From assembly GCA_044232905.1 (NCBI GenBank), contig JBIIKZ010000010.1:1-49752 (forward strand): DNA of 49,752 nucleotides. The letters run 5' to 3'. The position numbers were made by a program, and so were the translations under genes. Each line of letters starts with the position of its first letter. Position 1 is the stretch's first letter. The notes under the pieces are model-generated. The model was not told the origin of the DNA, did no database searches, and saw only the letters and a program-made list of their open reading frames with translations. This DNA is from CANHVK01 sp044232905 (GTDB lineage Bacteria > Bacteroidota > Bacteroidia > Flavobacteriales_D > Crocinitomicaceae). This document shows, one piece after another, positions 32,527-41,131 of this stretch.

Positions 32527-34836
32527 TTACGATTCCACGTACACCCGATGTACGCGTGAAGAAATAGACGTCAACACTTCATACGGTATCGTATTCATTT
32601 TTTGGGCATAGGCGGATAACGATTGGTTTTCGCCTATGATTTCAACCCCATCTCCTTCATTCACCAGTATTGAAGTTACATCCACCATAATCATATCCAT
32701 ACACACATTGCCAACTACAGAACAAAATTCTCCGTGAATTACCACGGATCCTACTCCATTACTCAACATTCTTCGGAAGCCATCCGCGTACCCTACAGGA
32801 ATTACAGCAATTTTCATCGGTTGTTGCGCAACGAAAGTACATCCATACCCAACAGATTCTCCAGAAGAAATTGTTTTAACCTGCGAAACAACACTTTTCC
32901 AAGCTACAGCTGCCTGTAAAGACGCTTGTACCTGCGCATTCGAACTATACCCATACATGCCTATACCCAAACGAACCATATCTAAATGTGCAGAAGGATA
33001 ATTTGCAATTGCTTCAGAATTTGCGATATGCTTGATATATGGATAAGAAATAGCAACATCTAAATAACGAATAATTTCGTTGAATTTTTCGATTTGACCG
33101 AGTGTAAAGGAACGATTTTGTGCATTATCCGCATCTGCAAAATGACTATACACACTTTGTAATTTTATTTCAGGTTGTGTTTGTAAAATAGCAATAAGTT
33201 CATCTAAATCACGTTCTTCAAACCCTAAACGGCGCATCCCTGTATCAAACTTTAGATGCACCGGATAATTTTCAATCCCTTCCCGAATCAAGGCCTTAAT
33301 AAAATCATCCAGCATCTTAAAGGAATAAATTGCTGGTTCTAATTGATACTGAATAATATCATCAAAACCATCTTCTTCCGCATTCATGACTAAAATGGGA
33401 ACAGTTATCCCATTTTTACGCAATTCTACTCCCTCATCTGCATAGGCTACGCCTAAATAATTAACGCCGTTTTTTTGGAGGTATTGTGCTATTTTTACAG
33501 CACCTGAACCATACGAAGAAGCTTTCACCATCGCTAATACTAAACACGAAGGTGGTATGTATGAACGATACACGTCTACATTATGCTTTACAGCAGATAA
33601 ATCTATTTCTAAGGTTGTTTTATGCTTTTTCAATTGAAACAAACGAACCAATTTTTGGAGTTGCGCCGAACGTGTCCCTTTTAACAAAACCGTTGCATGA
33701 GAAATTTCGGAAATCGGAACTTCGGTTTCATTATCTAAATAATATACAGCATCCAAATAGAAAGTCGCAACCAAGGCTTTAACTTCCGTAATTTGTGTCT
33801 CCGTAAAACCAGTAGTAGCAATGATTGCAATGCGTTTTTTATCGGACGAAATACTTAGTTGATACTCCAACGATTGCACCAAGGCGTCTAAATCTAAATT
33901 ATACGAATCATTGATGATAGTCGTATGATTGATTCCCTCAAATGTTTCCATGCGTAAGGCCAAACGGGGCAACGTTTTAATGCGTTCTTTTAGCAATTCA
34001 TTATTTTTTTCAAAATGAGATGCAACCGAAATAACCAACGCTAAATTTCGCTTACTTACAGAGTCATTAAAAGGAATTAATTCTACTAATTCTTTCGTTG
34101 AATTAGCAGAATCTGAAATGCCATTTATCGTTTTTAATTGATTATTATTCAATAAAATATCTTTTGAAACCCACGTCTTTTCACAGCTTAAAAAAGCGTG
34201 TAACTTTTCCATCAAATGTTGTTCTTTCGATTCAAAGTTGTGTGCATGTGCACGACCGAATGCGGTGAAAACTCCAAACGTAGGCTGGATCATTTCTACC
34301 AAGGTTTGCATCTCATTTGGTGCAGAAATACCAGCTTCTATTAATGCCAATTCATGTGTGTCGTTAATCTCTAACAAAGAAAGTGCAACACCCAATTGAG
34401 AATTAAAACTTTTTGGACTTCTAACTATTTTTTTAGTAGATGAAAGTAAGTGGTATAGCCACTCTTTAACCATTGTTTTTCCGACACTTCCAGAAATAAT
34501 TATTACCGGAATTGTATAGTGCATCCGATGCAATTTAGCAAGATTTTGTAAGGATTTTAAAGGCGAATCCACCACTAAAAAACACACATCCGAAAATTTT
34601 TCTATTCCGACAATGGAATTTACCACAAATACGCGAACACCTTTATGGTATGCATCTGTAATGTAGGTAGAACCATCTCTAAATTTTCCAGGTAAAGCAA
34701 AAAAAACGGTGTTTTGTGTATCCGACAATTTACGGGTATCATAAGCAACACGATGTAATATATCGGTATAAGATCCTATAACTTGATTTGCCTGTATGGC
34801 AGATGTAAATTGCGCTATGGTTAAATTTAATTTCAA
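32527..34836 (-). CDS. Bifunctional MurF ligase / alanine racemase
   Basis: A 769-residue fusion known in Bacteroidota. Residues 1 to about 410 are MurF, which adds D-Ala-D-Ala to UDP-MurNAc-tripeptide; its P-loop is GSVGKT (116-121), with NDSYNLDLDALV further on. Residues about 415-769 are alanine racemase; the PLP lysine is K438 (MVKASSYGSG), with the second-base Tyr region GIGMYGYS, GYADGFRRML and GNVCMDMIMVDVT. The fusion couples D-Ala supply to its use in wall precursors. The start codon appears to be TTG (MKLNLTIAQF), since no suitable ATG exists nearby. It is divergent from the DUF5686 gene. Confidence 0.94.
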   Translation of the reverse strand: MKLNLTIAQFTSAIQANQVIGSYTDILHRVAYDTRKLSDTQNTVFFALPGKFRDGSTYITDAYHKGVRVFVVNSIVGIEKFSDVCFLVVDSPLKSLQNLAKLHRMHYTIPVIIISGSVGKTMVKEWLYHLLSSTKKIVRSPKSFNSQLGVALSLLEINDTHELALIEAGISAPNEMQTLVEMIQPTFGVFTAFGRAHAHNFESKEQHLMEKLHAFLSCEKTWVSKDILLNNNQLKTINGISDSANSTKELVELIPFNDSVSKRNLALVISVASHFEKNNELLKERIKTLPRLALRMETFEGINHTTIINDSYNLDLDALVQSLEYQLSISSDKKRIAIIATTGFTETQITEVKALVATFYLDAVYYLDNETEVPISEISHATVLLKGTRSAQLQKLVRLFQLKKHKTTLEIDLSAVKHNVDVYRSYIPPSCLVLAMVKASSYGSGAVKIAQYLQKNGVNYLGVAYADEGVELRKNGITVPILVMNAEEDGFDDIIQYQLEPAIYSFKMLDDFIKALIREGIENYPVHLKFDTGMRRLGFEERDLDELIAILQTQPEIKLQSVYSHFADADNAQNRSFTLGQIEKFNEIIRYLDVAISYPYIKHIANSEAIANYPSAHLDMVRLGIGMYGYSSNAQVQASLQAAVAWKSVVSQVKTISSGESVGYGCTFVAQQPMKIAVIPVGYADGFRRMLSNGVGSVVIHGEFCSVVGNVCMDMIMVDVTSILVNEGDGVEIIGENQSLSAYAQKMNTIPYEVLTSISSRVHRVYVES

Positions 34837-34958
34837 ATATGAAAGCGAAAGATTAAAGTCACCATAAATGTAAGAAAATATCCTATTTATACGTTTAATA
34901 TTATTAATCGCTCCATTAACTAAACGAAAAAGTATATTTTCGCTAAAAATTACACGCG

Positions 34959-37247
34959 TTGAAATTTCTTTCTCTACTTATAGTGTTTCTAGTTCATGCT
35001 GCTTTCACACAAGCACAGGTGACCACTACTGAACGAGAAAAAGAAATGGAGGAAGTACACATTATACTTAAATCCAAAAAGCAACGGGGGAAAGAAGTCA
35101 TGAAAAAAGTGATTGCACAACGGGAATTTTACGAAGAGCAATTAAAAAATTATTCGGTCGAAACCTATTGTTTTACTACTTTGGATAAAGAAATAGATGA
35201 CACCATTAAGAAAGATGGAAAAGAAACCAAACGTATTGATCAATTAGAATGGAATGCTACGAGTTACTATAAAGCGAATGGTAACTATAAAGACATATTC
35301 CATGGCTATTTGAAATACGCCGAAGATATTCTTTTTGTAATGGGATCCGAAGGCAGCGAATCCCGACCTAACATGATGGGAGATGAATCCATTATGCCAA
35401 ATTTTTCCATAAGTGTAAACCCATTTGTATTTATTAAAGGATATAAAGAATCCGATATAAATCTTTACACGAACTTAATTCACGCTCCAAGTATTTGTGA
35501 ACGTCCAATCATTTCTCCTTTAAATGCAAACGCATTTCTTTATTACGCGTTTTACCTAGAAAATGTCACTATCAATACTTTGAATCAGACGGTATACGAA
35601 ATTCGCATAGACCCTATTTTTGATAACGAAGCATTATTTCAAGGCCGATTATGGATTATCGACAACACATTTACATTAGAATCCTATGATTTAATCGTCA
35701 ATAGTAATGCTTTACCATTCTTCAAGTCTATGGAAATCAAAGGGAAATACGAACTAAAAGATTCGTTTTTATTTCCGACGCAACGCGAATTTAATTACAT
35801 CACCAACGAAGGAAAAAGTCTTGTTTTTGGTAATTCACGGGTTAATTATTCCAACTTCACAAAACAGACGGATGAAAAACCAACTAAATTTTGGTTAGAA
35901 CCAGTAATCTATGAAGAGAAGGCTCTAACACAAAATAAAACGTATTGGGATTCTATCCGTCCAATACAACTAACAATTAGGGATAGTGTGTTTTTTGCTA
36001 AACAAGATAGTATATTTCAAGTACAACATTCCGATACGTTTTTACTCCGAAAAGACAGCGTTTATAATGCAGTATCTTTTATGGATATACTTTGGTATGG
36101 GGTAGGGTTTAAAAATACGTATAAAGGAAACAACTTGTGGATTAGTTCATTGGCTACGCAAATTATTCCGCTTGGTGTTGGTGGTTACAGACATCGTTTT
36201 TTTGTAAAATATAATAAGAAGTTCAAAAACGGGAAAGGTTTTAACATTGAACCATTGATAGATTATGGCTTTTCAAACCACGATGTAAAAGGGGAACTAA
36301 CACTTGCCTATCTGTATAATCCAAATCGCGCATCACGCATCCAAGTCAAAGGAGGAGATATGTACGATTTCATTAATAGTTACCAAAGTATCGTTGGAAC
36401 TTGGGGTCCAGGGAATCGTGTTAGAAATCAAAAATTGGAACTGACCCACCGCATGGAAATTTTAAACGGACTCTACCTAGAAAATTCTTTTTTATATTCT
36501 AATCGAAGTTCCATCGAAGGCATCAAATACCCTGCTTGGGTGGATGGTTTTGGAACATTCGCTAAACCTACCCCATTTGAAGGCTATAAAATAAATTTAT
36601 TGACTACCGATTTTGAATACCACCACCAACAAAAATACCTCATCAAAAATAATCGGAAAGTAGTTATTGGTTCCAAATGGCCAACCGTTGCAGCAAAATT
36701 TAACTTAGGAATTCCTTCCCTTTTTGGTGGACAATCCAATTTTGGCTTTTTAGAATTTCGAGTAGCAGATGAACGTAAATTGAGAACCTTCGGAGATTTC
36801 TTTTTCAAACTTACGTTTGGGCAATTTTTATATAAAAAAGATTTACGTGTAATCGAGCATAAATATTTTAGAACCTCGGATAATTTCTTCTTTTCAAATC
36901 CTACCAACTCCATGCAATCCTTAGATACTAACATGAATTCTTCTGCAGCTTACTTGCAATGCAACGCAATTCACCATTTCAATGGATTCTTTTTAAATAA
37001 AATCTGGGGAATTAATAAATTAAAATTAGAGGAGTCTGTTGGGGGCGGTATTCTTACAATCCCAAATACGCAATTTTTACAAACAGAAATATATGTAGGT
37101 GTGGAAAGAAAATTCAGAATTCGGAGAGACCTATTAAAATTTGGCGTGTATTTAATCAGTGCAAATTCTACGCATGCACCACATTCGTTTCGATTCAAAA
37201 TAGGTATCAACGGTTACGATACCTTCCGATCTAAATGGTTGTATTGA
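34959..37247 (+). CDS. DUF5686-family outer-membrane protein
   Basis: A 762-residue protein with a signal peptide (LLIVFLVHAAFTQAQ) and then directly the segment RGKEVMKKVIAQREFYEEQLKNYS, which begins the DUF5686 region. The C-terminal half is rich in alternating strands with aromatic residues, like an outer-membrane barrel ending in RSKWLY. Most relatives carry a carboxypeptidase-regulatory-like beta-sandwich between the signal and this region; it is missing here. The start codon is TTG. The function is unknown; TonB-type or surface roles are guesses. It is divergent from murF-alr. Confidence 0.8.
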   Translation: MKFLSLLIVFLVHAAFTQAQVTTTEREKEMEEVHIILKSKKQRGKEVMKKVIAQREFYEEQLKNYSVETYCFTTLDKEIDDTIKKDGKETKRIDQLEWNATSYYKANGNYKDIFHGYLKYAEDILFVMGSEGSESRPNMMGDESIMPNFSISVNPFVFIKGYKESDINLYTNLIHAPSICERPIISPLNANAFLYYAFYLENVTINTLNQTVYEIRIDPIFDNEALFQGRLWIIDNTFTLESYDLIVNSNALPFFKSMEIKGKYELKDSFLFPTQREFNYITNEGKSLVFGNSRVNYSNFTKQTDEKPTKFWLEPVIYEEKALTQNKTYWDSIRPIQLTIRDSVFFAKQDSIFQVQHSDTFLLRKDSVYNAVSFMDILWYGVGFKNTYKGNNLWISSLATQIIPLGVGGYRHRFFVKYNKKFKNGKGFNIEPLIDYGFSNHDVKGELTLAYLYNPNRASRIQVKGGDMYDFINSYQSIVGTWGPGNRVRNQKLELTHRMEILNGLYLENSFLYSNRSSIEGIKYPAWVDGFGTFAKPTPFEGYKINLLTTDFEYHHQQKYLIKNNRKVVIGSKWPTVAAKFNLGIPSLFGGQSNFGFLEFRVADERKLRTFGDFFFKLTFGQFLYKKDLRVIEHKYFRTSDNFFFSNPTNSMQSLDTNMNSSAAYLQCNAIHHFNGFFLNKIWGINKLKLEESVGGGILTIPNTQFLQTEIYVGVERKFRIRRDLLKFGVYLISANSTHAPHSFRFKIGINGYDTFRSKWLY

Positions 37248-37256
37248 TATTATACT

Positions 37257-37646
37257 TTAAAAACTCAAGTCAACTACCAACTTACGGGTATGTATCCTCC
37301 AAACACCGTTTTCCTTTACAAACGTATCGTGGTAAACACCAGTCATGATTGTCTTCGTAGACTCAATTGCATCAACGACCAACAAATAACTTTGTGCATA
37401 CGCTCCACCTTCGTGCAAATCAACTAATGTATTCGTTATAAAGTGGCGCTTACCACGGGTAAACTCAACTATTTTAGATAATAACGCCTCAATTTCTTCT
37501 TTTCCTTTTGCTTTTCCAATGCGTAATTCCAATTTTCCATCTTCGATAAACAAATCGCGGCATACATCGATGCGTTCAATATCTAAATGAATGGTATAGG
37601 AATTTATAAGCTCTGTGATCTGAAATTTATCGAATATGTCTTGCAT
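37257..37646 (-). CDS. SnoaL-like/NTF2-fold protein
   Basis: A 129-residue protein with the NTF2 cone-fold pattern: an N-terminal helix pair (ITELINSYTIHLDIERIDVCRD), LFIEDGKLEL, a middle helix, RHFITNTLVDLHEGGAYAQSYLLVV, and the final strand GVWRIHTRKLVVDL. The Asp/Glu/His residues needed for isomerase or dehydratase activity cannot be assigned with confidence. It is convergent with the DUF5686 gene (9-base gap) and lies 51 bases beyond the OmpA-like gene. Function is open. Confidence 0.75.
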   Translation of the reverse strand: MQDIFDKFQITELINSYTIHLDIERIDVCRDLFIEDGKLELRIGKAKGKEEIEALLSKIVEFTRGKRHFITNTLVDLHEGGAYAQSYLLVVDAIESTKTIMTGVYHDTFVKENGVWRIHTRKLVVDLSF

Positions 37647-37673
37647 TGGAATATGTTTAAATGGAATTTTCTA

Positions 37674-37699
37674 AGTCAGTCTGAGCGTAGTCGAAGACT
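37674..37699. repeat. REP-like palindromic element overlapping the OmpA-like stop codon
   Basis: The element starts AGTCAGTCTGAGCG and ends TAGTCGAAGACT, so AGTCT/AGACT-type ends can pair. I recall near-identical sequences (CTTCGACTACGCTCAG in reverse) scattered through many Bacteroidota genomes. The copy number in this genome must be checked. Confidence 0.5.
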
Positions 37700-38663
37700 A
37701 CTTACTAATCAACTCATACAACGGATTCAAATTCGGAGAAATAATAATATCAATACGACGATTTTTTGCTTTGTCTACTTCGTCTACCGGATGGAATTCA
37801 CCGCGTCCTGCAGCCATTAAAATAGTTGGACTAATAGCCGTATTTCCAGTCATGATTTCAACCACTGAAGTTGCACGCAAAACAGACAATTCCCAGTTGT
37901 TTTTAGGATGACCAGCACGTGTCATTTTATCACTATCGGTATGCCCTTCCACGATGATCTCTAATTCTTTTTCATTTTCTAACACTTTAGCCAAATCAAT
38001 CAACGCTGTTTTACCTTCTGTCTCCACCTCTGTACTTCCTGTCTTAAACAACAATTTAGCCTCCAAACTCACATAAATTTTACCATTTTTGTTAACCACT
38101 GTTAACCCACGATTTTTATACGCCAATAAAGCATCAGCAACCTTTTTTTGTAACATCTTAATTGCATCGTCTTTGCGTTGCATCATCTCTTCCAATTCAT
38201 TCACGCGCTTCTCACGATCTGCTAATAAACGTTGTTTTTCTCTCAACTCCTCTTCTAATTCTTTAAGCACGTCTTGTTTACGTTGCAATTCGATGCTCTT
38301 CGCATCCATTTCTGCTTGCATACTTCCAGCACTTTTAGAAATCGTTGCACGATCATTTTCAATGCGTTTTTCGTATGCTTTATTTTGCTCTTCTAATTTT
38401 CCAAATTTTGTTCGTAGATCACGCAATAACTCGCCTAAATTAGTAGTGTCTAATTTCAATTGCGTAGCTTCTTTCTGTAAAACATTTAATGTTGCGCCTA
38501 ACTCATTTGATTTTGTTTCAAAATTGATTGCTTTATCCTTCAATGCATTCAATTCTTCTTCACACAAACGTGCTTTATCTTTTACATCATTGTATTTTTT
38601 CATTGGGACACAGCCTACTAAAAGCAGACAAGTGGTAAAAAAGACGATACAGGTGTTTTTCAT
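37698..38663 (-). CDS. OmpA-family lipoprotein with long coiled coil
   Basis: A 321-residue lipoprotein. The lipobox LLVGC places the lipidated Cys at residue 18. Residues about 25-180 form a long Glu/Lys/Leu coiled coil. The OmpA-like peptidoglycan-binding domain covers about 195-320, with LLFKTGSTEVETEG, VEGHTDSD, WELSVLRATSV and NRRIDIII. It would link the outer membrane to peptidoglycan through a rod-like spacer. It lies 117 bases downstream of a PorP/SprF gene. A similar grouping is seen at T9SS loci, but this copy could also be a stand-alone envelope protein. Confidence 0.88.
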   Translation of the reverse strand: MKNTCIVFFTTCLLLVGCVPMKKYNDVKDKARLCEEELNALKDKAINFETKSNELGATLNVLQKEATQLKLDTTNLGELLRDLRTKFGKLEEQNKAYEKRIENDRATISKSAGSMQAEMDAKSIELQRKQDVLKELEEELREKQRLLADREKRVNELEEMMQRKDDAIKMLQKKVADALLAYKNRGLTVVNKNGKIYVSLEAKLLFKTGSTEVETEGKTALIDLAKVLENEKELEIIVEGHTDSDKMTRAGHPKNNWELSVLRATSVVEIMTGNTAISPTILMAAGRGEFHPVDEVDKAKNRRIDIIISPNLNPLYELISK

Positions 38664-38780
38664 ACTAGTTAGTTGTGTGGTTTACGTGACTAACAAATAT
38701 CGTAATTAGAAGCACGTTTATCCTTGCACTACGTAATAGTTTTAAACACTAAATTTTTAGAAACTCAAGATGCATGTACC

Positions 38781-39707
38781 CTAAAACAAAGGACAAGATA
38801 GTTTATCGGTTGGTCTTGTTTCACAGGAAGAATAATGAAAGGATAATTCGTGTGTCAATAATGCCACCGTATTTATTTTGGAACTTATAAAATCTACCGA
38901 ATACCCAAATGCAAATTGGTCTTTAAATCGCACTTGCATCATACCAATAAAAGACTCGTTATTTCGGATACCAAGTCCAATCTTAAAGGCGTCTTTAAAA
39001 TCTAAAAAGGCATTCAAATCAATAGACATAGGAGAATTTACGGTTTTTTTAACTAATAAATTAGGAACAATTGTGTATTTCTCATTAATTGCATAACGAA
39101 ACCCACTCGATAAATTATAATGCAAACGATAATAAGATTCTACACCCATACCTGTCCATTTAGAAACGCTTAATTGATCCAAACTTAATCCTACAAAATA
39201 ATTTTTTCCATCCCACCAAGTCCCAAAACACGCAATTGGGGCATAAAATGTACTACTTTTTTGGGTGGCTGGGTCTGCTTGAAATGTCGTGATATTTCTA
39301 TTAGAAAATGTCATCTGCCTTGCACCTACATTCACCCCAAAGGAAATACGTGTTGCTTGTGTAAAATTAAAATGTACCGCATAGGTAAACGACAAACCAT
39401 TACTTGTAAACGGACCAATGACATCGCGCTCAAATTTAACCCCAAAACCTTGACGAGGACTAAACATTTGGGTACGTTTTGTTTTTATGGGTGTAGTAAA
39501 AGTGATCATATTACTTATAGGTGCACCCTCAAATCCCACCCATTGCAAACGACTCATTGTCTTAACTTTCGAGCAATTTTGTATCCCAGCTATCGCAGGA
39601 TTATATGCAAAATGATTCCACATCCATTGCGAATATTGCGTTTCCTGCTGTGCATTTACCAGCAAAACCGTAACCAGAAAAAAGATACAAGTCCAGAACT
39701 TTTTCAT
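38781..39707 (-). CDS. PorP/SprF family T9SS outer-membrane protein
   Basis: A 308-residue protein with a signal peptide (ending VNAQQ). The family-defining QYSQWMWNHFAYNPAIAG is followed by RLQWVGFEGAP. The rest is a beta-barrel-like pattern with FGFGVKFERDVIGP-type strands. PorP/SprF proteins act with the type IX secretion system to attach or secrete partner proteins carrying type B C-terminal domains. Its start overlaps the stop of the adhesin-like gene by four bases (ATGA), so the two are strictly coupled, and the upstream gene is the likely client. Confidence 0.92.
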   Translation of the reverse strand: MKKFWTCIFFLVTVLLVNAQQETQYSQWMWNHFAYNPAIAGIQNCSKVKTMSRLQWVGFEGAPISNMITFTTPIKTKRTQMFSPRQGFGVKFERDVIGPFTSNGLSFTYAVHFNFTQATRISFGVNVGARQMTFSNRNITTFQADPATQKSSTFYAPIACFGTWWDGKNYFVGLSLDQLSVSKWTGMGVESYYRLHYNLSSGFRYAINEKYTIVPNLLVKKTVNSPMSIDLNAFLDFKDAFKIGLGIRNNESFIGMMQVRFKDQFAFGYSVDFISSKINTVALLTHELSFHYSSCETRPTDKLSCPLF

Positions 39708-40993
39708 CGGATAACAGTTACTGTGCCCTGCATTGGAGCATTATTAAACGAATCTCTCAAATGAATAATATAAAAATAGACACCTTCATCCACCACATTT
39801 CCATTATAAGTACCATCCCACGATTTTTTATAGGAATACCCTGTAGTTTCAAACACTGGTTGACCCCAACGTGTATAAATTTTCACTTCACAATTTGGGT
39901 AATCTTCTAAATATGGAACTAACCAAGTATCATTAATGCCATCTCCATTCGGACTAAAACTAGTTACAGCATCCAAAGCTTGTTTTAGTACTTTTACTTG
40001 AACGGCATCCGATAAGGTACATCCTTGATACATTGAAACAAGTGTATAGGTAGTTGTTATGTTAGGTTTGACGATTGGCTTCAGTGTAGTTGAGTTACCA
40101 AATGTAGGATTCCAAATAAAACTATCTCCATTTGTAAACCCTTGTAATTGAATAGATTCTCCTTCGTGGATGGTAGTGTCTTCTCCCGCATTTACCACAA
40201 AATCTACCACCGAAAACGCTTGTGTTTTAGCTTTCACTTCGATTCTACATTTTGTAAAACACGCATTGGAAACGCTTACCACATCCCCTTCTTTCAAGCG
40301 ATTCGTCTCAAAATAGGAAGAATCTGTTTTCGCAACTAAAGTATCATTAATGAACCAATTGTAAATCGAGGAATCTTTGCAATGTAATAATTTACTACCT
40401 ATTCGTATTGTTTCATTTTTACACAACTTTTGTTTAGACGAAAAAACGGAAATAGCAGGTATTGGTCGCGCAACCGCAGTGCCTAACATGTGAACCCGCA
40501 TTTGTGCTTCCGCTGGTATGGCAGCTCCTAGAGTTACACCGCCAGAAATAATAACATAGTAGGTAGTATTTGAAAGTAAATTTAGCGCTGAAATGGTCAA
40601 ACTTGTTGTACCGTTAGACACACAATTACCAAGTAATTTATAGGTTGTTGGGTCGCATGGTAATACAGCGTTTACCAAGGCCACATTCAATGTATTTGCC
40701 TGATTTGGATTGGTTTTATAAATAATATTGTCCATGATAAACTGTACATCACCACCTGTATCATTAGTTGTAAAGGTCAACCAAATGGTGTTTTTAGCAG
40801 GAAAACATAGCACTTTTGAAAAATCATCTTCACAATTAATACATTTTGTACTCGTAGAATTATAGTTCGTAACGAATATAGTATCGTTTGGACAAATCGT
40901 TAAAGCGGATGCACAATTATCATAACCCTCTTGTGAAAACACAAAAGAAGAAATCCAAGAAAAAAGAAGAAGTACTGTGCTACAATTGCGCAT
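39704..40993 (-). CDS. Secreted protein with gliding-motility-type (T9SS type B) C-terminal domain
   Basis: A 429-residue protein with a signal peptide (ending VFSQ). A Cys-rich N-terminal region (DNCASALTICPNDT) and sandwich-like repeats lead to a probable Ig-like segment (about residues 255-335, DTTIHEGESIQLQGF). The final 88 residues form the type B sorting domain: VTSFSPNGDGINDTW, VKIYTRWGQPVFET and VDEGVYFYIIHL. Such proteins cross the outer membrane through the T9SS and become surface-bound or released, usually with a PorP/SprF partner encoded next door, as here. An adhesive role is likely but unproven. Confidence 0.88.
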   Translation of the reverse strand: MRNCSTVLLLFSWISSFVFSQEGYDNCASALTICPNDTIFVTNYNSTSTKCINCEDDFSKVLCFPAKNTIWLTFTTNDTGGDVQFIMDNIIYKTNPNQANTLNVALVNAVLPCDPTTYKLLGNCVSNGTTSLTISALNLLSNTTYYVIISGGVTLGAAIPAEAQMRVHMLGTAVARPIPAISVFSSKQKLCKNETIRIGSKLLHCKDSSIYNWFINDTLVAKTDSSYFETNRLKEGDVVSVSNACFTKCRIEVKAKTQAFSVVDFVVNAGEDTTIHEGESIQLQGFTNGDSFIWNPTFGNSTTLKPIVKPNITTTYTLVSMYQGCTLSDAVQVKVLKQALDAVTSFSPNGDGINDTWLVPYLEDYPNCEVKIYTRWGQPVFETTGYSYKKSWDGTYNGNVVDEGVYFYIIHLRDSFNNAPMQGTVTVIR

Positions 40994-41131
40994 ACCAAAG
41001 CTTTAGTTATTTTTCTATACGTAAGAATTGAAAAAATGTTGTGTTTTATAGTGTTTAAATTATTGTGCAAGTATTTATACATTGAATTAATTCCCGTTAA
41101 AATTCGTAATATTGCCTCATAAAAATATACA

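Noticed and set aside
34451..34500. MurF P-loop GSVGKT as a damaged ATP site
   Set aside because: The third position of this loop varies among MurF enzymes (E. coli has GSSGKT), and the essential GKT is intact.
38089..38709. 206-codon plus-strand open frame opposite the OmpA-like gene
   Set aside because: It is a Ser/Phe/Asn-rich shadow of the coiled-coil coding region; the OmpA lipoprotein on the other strand is clearly real.
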